Assembly (NCBI GenBank): GCA_003164075.1
Contig: PLRZ01000473.1
Location: forward strand, 1 to 10,652
Direction of reading: 5' to 3'
Length of the DNA stretch: 10,652 nt
DNA from: Bryobacterales bacterium
GTDB taxonomy: Bacteria; Acidobacteriota; Terriglobia; Bryobacterales; Bryobacteraceae
In this document: positions 7,149 to 10,652 of the stretch, in pieces
How the letters are laid out: each line of letters starts with the position of its first letter
Numbering within the stretch: the first letter of the stretch is position 1
Made by a program: the position numbers and the translations under genes
Notes under the pieces: model-generated
What the model was told of the DNA's origin: nothing
The model's input: only the letters and a program-made list of their open reading frames with translations
Databases searched by the model: none

Positions 7149-7157
7149 CGCCCAAGA

Positions 7158-7345
7158 TCAGAACTTCTGATGTCGTGGAATTTGCAGGGAGCCAGCAGGC
7201 GGCGGTCCTCGCCTTCGCTCGATCCGATTCGAGCAGCGAGCCTGATTCAGTGCGGGCGGGCAGGCGAGCACCGCCTGCCCCACCTGCGAAGCTCGCCCAT
7301 TTTCCCCGCCAGGCTGAAATTGCGAGGCGATATCAGGAGTTCTGA
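7158..7345. repeat. Complete MITE-like palindromic repeat, copy 1
   Basis: The left end starts TCAGAACTTCTGATGTCG and the right end, read on the other strand, starts TCAGAACTCCTGATATCG, so this is a bounded element of about 188 bp with imperfect terminal inverted repeats. Inside is a second nested inverted repeat (CAGGCGG...CTCGCC near 7197-7216 against GGCGAGCACCGCCTG near 7263-7277) and a central CTCG/CGAG hairpin. A second, same-orientation copy begins at 10528. No transposase is encoded, so any movement would need a protein supplied from elsewhere. I see no clear target-site duplication. The right end directly abuts a truncated permease gene. Confidence 0.85.
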
Positions 7346-7503
7346 GCCTGCTGTTCGAACTGCGGGCCATCGACCTGGCGACATCCGCGGCGGCCGCTCT
7401 GGTGCTTTCGACTGTGGCTTTGACGGCCAGCTACCTGCCCGCGCGCCGCGCCGCCGGCGTGGACCCGATGACCGCACTGCGCTGCGAGTGGACGCCTTCT
7501 TAG
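7346..7503 (+). pseudogene. C-terminal remnant of an ADOP/MacB-like ABC permease
   Basis: Reading from CTG at 7348, 51 codons end in TAG at 7501-7503. They match the last membrane helix and tail of MacB/FtsX-type permeases of the ADOP group, which are abundant in Acidobacteria. The segment has LLFELRAIDLAT, a hydrophobic helix, then the hallmark SYLPARRAAGVDPMTALR. A full protein of this group usually has around 800 residues, so nearly all of the gene is missing. There is no start codon of its own in a sensible place. Recognisable homology begins at the right edge of the palindromic repeat, suggesting deletion or insertion at that junction. It is almost certainly non-functional. Confidence 0.8.
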
Positions 7504-7570
7504 ATGCCTCGTCAAAATTCGGGGCGCTGGGCCAGCGAGCCATACGCGGAGACTTAGGCATCGTGTAAAG

Positions 7571-7576
7571 TATAGT
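7571..7576 (+). promoter_or_regulatory. Possible -10 box of the PIG-L deacetylase gene
   Basis: TATAGT sits 29 bp before the preferred ATG, in a GTAAAGTATAGTTT context. No good -35 hexamer is found at the usual distance. A 7-bp inverted repeat (GATGCCT 7503-7509, AGGCATC 7556-7562) brackets the preceding segment and may be part of the regulatory region or chance. Confidence 0.3.
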
Positions 7577-7605
7577 TTCAGTTGGAAGGAAAACAAGGAC
7601 GACAG

Positions 7606-10497
7606 ATGTATCTGCAAAGCTCTTTCCGGAAATCGATTCTCACCCTGCTGGCGGGCGTTTCGCTGGCGAGCGTGGTTGTCTTCGCGGTGGTCCCGCACTC
7701 CATCCACGCGCAGAACCGCATGGCGTTCTCCGCCGTATCGTCGTCGAGCGGGCATGTTGCGCTCGGCCTGGCGCTGCGCAAGCTCAGTGTCTCCGGCACG
7801 TTTCTGCAAGCGCCCGCGCACCCCGACGACGAGACCAACGCGCTGTTCACACTGTTCGGATATGGCATGGGACTGCGCGTGATCGACGTACAGAATAATC
7901 GCGGGGACGGCGGGCAGAACGAGATCGGACCCGAGTTGTTCCGCGACATCGCCGTGCTGCGCACTTCCGAATTGGAATCGGCGCACCGCATCGATGGCGC
8001 GGAACAGTATTTCACGCGCGCCATCGACTACGGCTATTCGTTCGATCCCGAGGAAGTGATTGGGAAGTGGGGGCGCAAGGACATTGTGGGCGACTACGTT
8101 CGTCTGTGGCGCACGCTGCGGCCCGACGTGATTGTCACCATGAATATCCAGGGCCGCGGCGGCGACCGCGCTCACGAGGCCACCACTGTTCTGGTGCGGG
8201 AATCGTTCCGCGCGGCAGGCAATCCGGCCATGTACCCCGAGCAGATCGGCGAGGGATTGCGGCCCTGGCAGCCCAAAAAGTTGTATTTCGCGGGTGGCGC
8301 TCCCGGCGGCGGGGGCGGTGGACGGGGCGGCGGCCAGACTGGCGCGGAGGCGGCCAAGCTCACTCCGGTCAACACCGGCGCCTACGACGAACTGCTGGGC
8401 CGCACGTACGCCGATATCGGCAACGACGCCCACAGCAATCATAAGTGCCAGGGCGTGGGCGGACTCGGCGGCGGATTCGGCGGTGGACGCGGTGGCGGCG
8501 GCGGTCCCGCTGGCGCGGCGGCCGGCCGTGGCGCTCCCGCCGGCGCCGATGGCCCTCCGGCTGCCGCCCGCGGCGGTGGATTCCCCGGCGGAGGCCGTGG
8601 CTACACGCTGGTCGATACTACTATTTCAGGACAATTGCAAAAGGAAGAGGCGTCCCTGTTGGATGGCGTGGATACCAGCCTGACGGGCATCGCGCAGTAT
8701 GCCGGTCCCAATCCGCCGCGCGCGCTCACCATCGGCCTGGCCGCGATTCTTACGGACGCCAGGACTGCTCAGAAGGCCTTCGCCGAAGGCAGCGACAGCG
8801 GGACGGCGGCGCCGGTGGAAGCCGGTCTGGCCGCCGTACGGGCGTTGCGCGCGCAACTCGGCGGTCTGGCGCTCAGCGAGCCGGCTCGCTATGAGGTGGA
8901 TTTCCGTCTGCGGCTCAAGGAGCGCGATTATCAGGATGCCGTGCTGGCCGCCCATGATGTCACGTTCGACGCATTGGCGGACGACGGGCTGGTGGTGGCC
9001 GGGCAGCCGGTGCAACTGTTGTTGACGGCGACCAATCACGGCGCATCGGATGTCGCCGTGACCGGCGTGGAAATCGCGGGCTTCGAAGAGCCCGGCAATT
9101 GCGCCCTCGGACCGGCCGGGAAAGGCGCGGCGTACACCTGCAACGCGCAAGCCCACGTGCCCAAGGACGCCAAGCCGACCACGCCCTACTTCAGCGACAA
9201 TTACTGGAAGCATCCCGAGAATCAGGCCATCCAGATATTCGAGCCGGGCGTTCCGTTCGGCGTTCCGTTCGCCCCCACGCCATTCCGCGTCACGTTTCAT
9301 CTGAAAGCCGGCAGCGCCGAGGTCACCAGGGAACTGCCCATCGAGAACCGCTACGTCAAGGACCTTTATTTCGGCGACAAGCGCATGGAGCTGAACGTGG
9401 TCCCGGCATTTTCGGTGCGCCTCGCTCCCACTCTGGCCGTGATTCCGGCGGCTTCCGTGGGCGGTGCGGCCAAGGCCGTGGAGCGGGAAGTTCACGTCAC
9501 CGTCACCAACGGCATGAAGAGCGCGGCCAAAGCGAACGTGACCTTGGAAGCTCCGGCGGGCTGGAAGGTTACTCCGGCCAGCGTGCAGATTGCCTTGACG
9601 CACGAAGATGAATCGCTGTCGGCCCGCTTCCAGGTGACTGCCCCCCTCCAGCCGAAGCTCGGCGATTATACCCTGCGCGCGGTGGTGACTTCGCCCGAGA
9701 CCGGCGATCGGAAGTTCACCGACGGATACCTGGAGATCGAGTATCCGCATGTCCAGCGCCGCCAGGTGATTGAGCCGGCCGAGATCGCCCTGAAAGTAGT
9801 GGATGTGAAGACCGTGCCCAACGTCAATGTAGGCTACATCGTCGGCGTGGGCGATCAGGTGCCGCCGGCTATCGAGCAATTGGGAGCGAAACTCACGTAT
9901 ATCGACCAGGATGAATTGGCCTGGGGCGATCTTTCAAAGCACGACGTGATCGTGACGGGTGTGCGCGCCTACGAACGCCGCCCCGACCTGCGCGCGTACA
10001 ACCGCCGCCTGCTGGACTATGTGGAGCGCGGCGGGACGGTCATCGTGCAGTACAACAAGATGGAATTCAACCGCGAGGATTACGGTCCCTATCCCGCTAA
10101 AGTAAGCGGCAACCGCGTCTCCGATGAAACCGTGCCGGTGAAGGTGCTGGTCCCCGGCGACCCGGTGTTCAACTTCCCGAACAAGATCGGGCCCAACGCG
10201 TGGACCGGGTGGGTGCAGGAGCGCGGCCTCTACTTCCTGGGTGACAAGGATCCGAAGTATATCGACTTGGTCTCCATGGTGGATTCGTTCAAAGACAACC
10301 CGGGAGAGAAGCTCGGCTCGATGGTGGAAGCCCGATATGGAAAGGGGAAATGGATTTACCTGGGGCTGGGGCTGTGGCGTCAATTGCCGGCTGGAACCGA
10401 CGGGGCGTACCGGCTGCTGGCTAATTTAATTGCTTTGCCGAAGGCCCCCGCGCAGGCCGCGCCTGCCCGGAAGACCAACGGAGAGCTGCACCGGTAA
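7606..10497 (+). CDS. Large secreted PIG-L/LmbE family deacetylase
   Basis: This protein of about 963 residues is probably a secreted zinc hydrolase that removes acetyl groups from N-acetylated sugars; the substrate is unknown. An N-terminal signal peptide has a hydrophobic core at about 11-29 and a likely cut after SIHA (residue 35). The PIG-L domain carries AHPDDE (71-76) and RAHEAT with His190, so the expected zinc ligands are present. NNRGDGGQNEIG (near 103-114) is typical of the long PIG-L subfamily. Two glycine-rich insertions lie at about 229-244 and 284-333. A middle region is followed by a beta-sandwich like NEW3 (about 608-700) and a C-terminal domain like glutamine amidotransferase/ThuA folds (about 739-950). 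The ATG at 7606 is chosen because AAGGA lies 6 bases upstream and the signal peptide starts there; an in-frame TTG at 7582 would add eight residues. It stands alone, between two same-orientation repeat copies. Confidence 0.88.
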   Translation: MYLQSSFRKSILTLLAGVSLASVVVFAVVPHSIHAQNRMAFSAVSSSSGHVALGLALRKLSVSGTFLQAPAHPDDETNALFTLFGYGMGLRVIDVQNNRGDGGQNEIGPELFRDIAVLRTSELESAHRIDGAEQYFTRAIDYGYSFDPEEVIGKWGRKDIVGDYVRLWRTLRPDVIVTMNIQGRGGDRAHEATTVLVRESFRAAGNPAMYPEQIGEGLRPWQPKKLYFAGGAPGGGGGGRGGGQTGAEAAKLTPVNTGAYDELLGRTYADIGNDAHSNHKCQGVGGLGGGFGGGRGGGGGPAGAAAGRGAPAGADGPPAAARGGGFPGGGRGYTLVDTTISGQLQKEEASLLDGVDTSLTGIAQYAGPNPPRALTIGLAAILTDARTAQKAFAEGSDSGTAAPVEAGLAAVRALRAQLGGLALSEPARYEVDFRLRLKERDYQDAVLAAHDVTFDALADDGLVVAGQPVQLLLTATNHGASDVAVTGVEIAGFEEPGNCALGPAGKGAAYTCNAQAHVPKDAKPTTPYFSDNYWKHPENQAIQIFEPGVPFGVPFAPTPFRVTFHLKAGSAEVTRELPIENRYVKDLYFGDKRMELNVVPAFSVRLAPTLAVIPAASVGGAAKAVEREVHVTVTNGMKSAAKANVTLEAPAGWKVTPASVQIALTHEDESLSARFQVTAPLQPKLGDYTLRAVVTSPETGDRKFTDGYLEIEYPHVQRRQVIEPAEIALKVVDVKTVPNVNVGYIVGVGDQVPPAIEQLGAKLTYIDQDELAWGDLSKHDVIVTGVRAYERRPDLRAYNRRLLDYVERGGTVIVQYNKMEFNREDYGPYPAKVSGNRVSDETVPVKVLVPGDPVFNFPNKIGPNAWTGWVQERGLYFLGDKDPKYIDLVSMVDSFKDNPGEKLGSMVEARYGKGKWIYLGLGLWRQLPAGTDGAYRLLANLIALPKAPAQAAPARKTNGELHR

Positions 10498-10527
10498 CCG
10501 GGTCGGCGCAGCGGCGATTGAATAGGT

Positions 10528-10652
10528 TCAGAACTCCTGATGTCGTGGAATTTGCAGTGAGCCCGCAGGTGGGGCAGGCGGTGCTCGCCTTCGCTCGATC
10601 CTATTCGAGCAGCGGGCCTCATTCAGTGCGGACGGGCAGGCGAGCACCGCCT
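10528..10652. repeat. MITE-like palindromic repeat, copy 2 (cut by window end)
   Basis: Starting TCAGAACTCCTGATGTCG, this matches copy 1 in the same orientation with scattered substitutions and a slightly longer left arm (GGTGGGGCAGGCGGTGCTC in place of a shorter version). AGGCGGTGCTCGCCT (10575-10589) is exactly complementary to AGGCGAGCACCGCCT at the window end (10638-10652), so the element is a near-perfect palindrome with a central CTCG/CGAG hairpin. The right terminus lies outside the window. It begins 30 bp after the deacetylase stop codon. Confidence 0.85.

Noticed and set aside
7170..7568. Plus-strand open frame through the repeat element
   Set aside because: It uses a different frame from the permease remnant and mostly translates the palindromic repeat, so it is not a gene.
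7333..8442. Minus-strand open frame opposite the PIG-L gene start and permease remnant
   Set aside because: It runs antisense through the signal peptide, catalytic motif and repeat edge, with no recognisable domain.
8290..8604. Frameshift or assembly error as the cause of the glycine-rich stretches
   Set aside because: The frame stays open and the expected downstream PIG-L-family sequence resumes in the same frame after both stretches.

Overview
This 10.65 kb window is GC-rich chromosomal DNA, most likely from an Acidobacteriota species of the Solibacter/Bryobacter type. That assignment is inference. It rests on gene types common in that phylum: a relic of an ADOP/MacB-type permease, a TPR protein with a TolB-N-like domain and a DNA-binding-like N-terminus, a very large secreted PIG-L deacetylase, and several families of intergenic palindromic repeats. 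There is no rRNA or other phylogenetic marker to confirm it.

Layout. On the minus strand, 68-2047 encodes a GT-C (GT39/ArnT-like) membrane glycosyltransferase. Upstream of it, also on the minus strand, 2199-4073 encodes a one-pass membrane TPR protein. Between the two lies a perfect 32-bp inverted repeat (2109-2196). A 375-bp intergenic region carries a promoter for the TPR gene and a palindromic hairpin. On the plus strand, 4449-5993 encodes a complete NuoM (complex I antiporter-like subunit) with no other nuo gene in view. A similar palindromic hairpin follows it. A type II toxin-antitoxin pair of the HigB/HigA kind occupies 6156-6841. A tRNA-Glu(CTC) gene lies on the minus strand at 7031-7105 with its own promoter.

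The rest of the window is built around a palindromic, MITE-like repeat. One complete copy (7158-7345, about 188 bp) directly abuts the last 51 codons of an ADOP/MacB-like ABC permease whose upstream part is missing. A large secreted PIG-L family deacetylase with two glycine-rich insertions follows (7606-10497). A second copy of the repeat, in the same orientation, begins at 10528 and runs off the window end. A 16-nt piece of the repeat core also occurs at 24-39.

The genes do not form one pathway. They look like independent transcription units separated by repeats, promoters and hairpins, with only higB-higA clearly an operon. I see no convincing new multi-gene system. The best leads are the repeat element and the permease relic cut at its edge, the 32-bp perfect inverted repeat, the solitary nuoM, and the glycine-rich insertions in the deacetylase.
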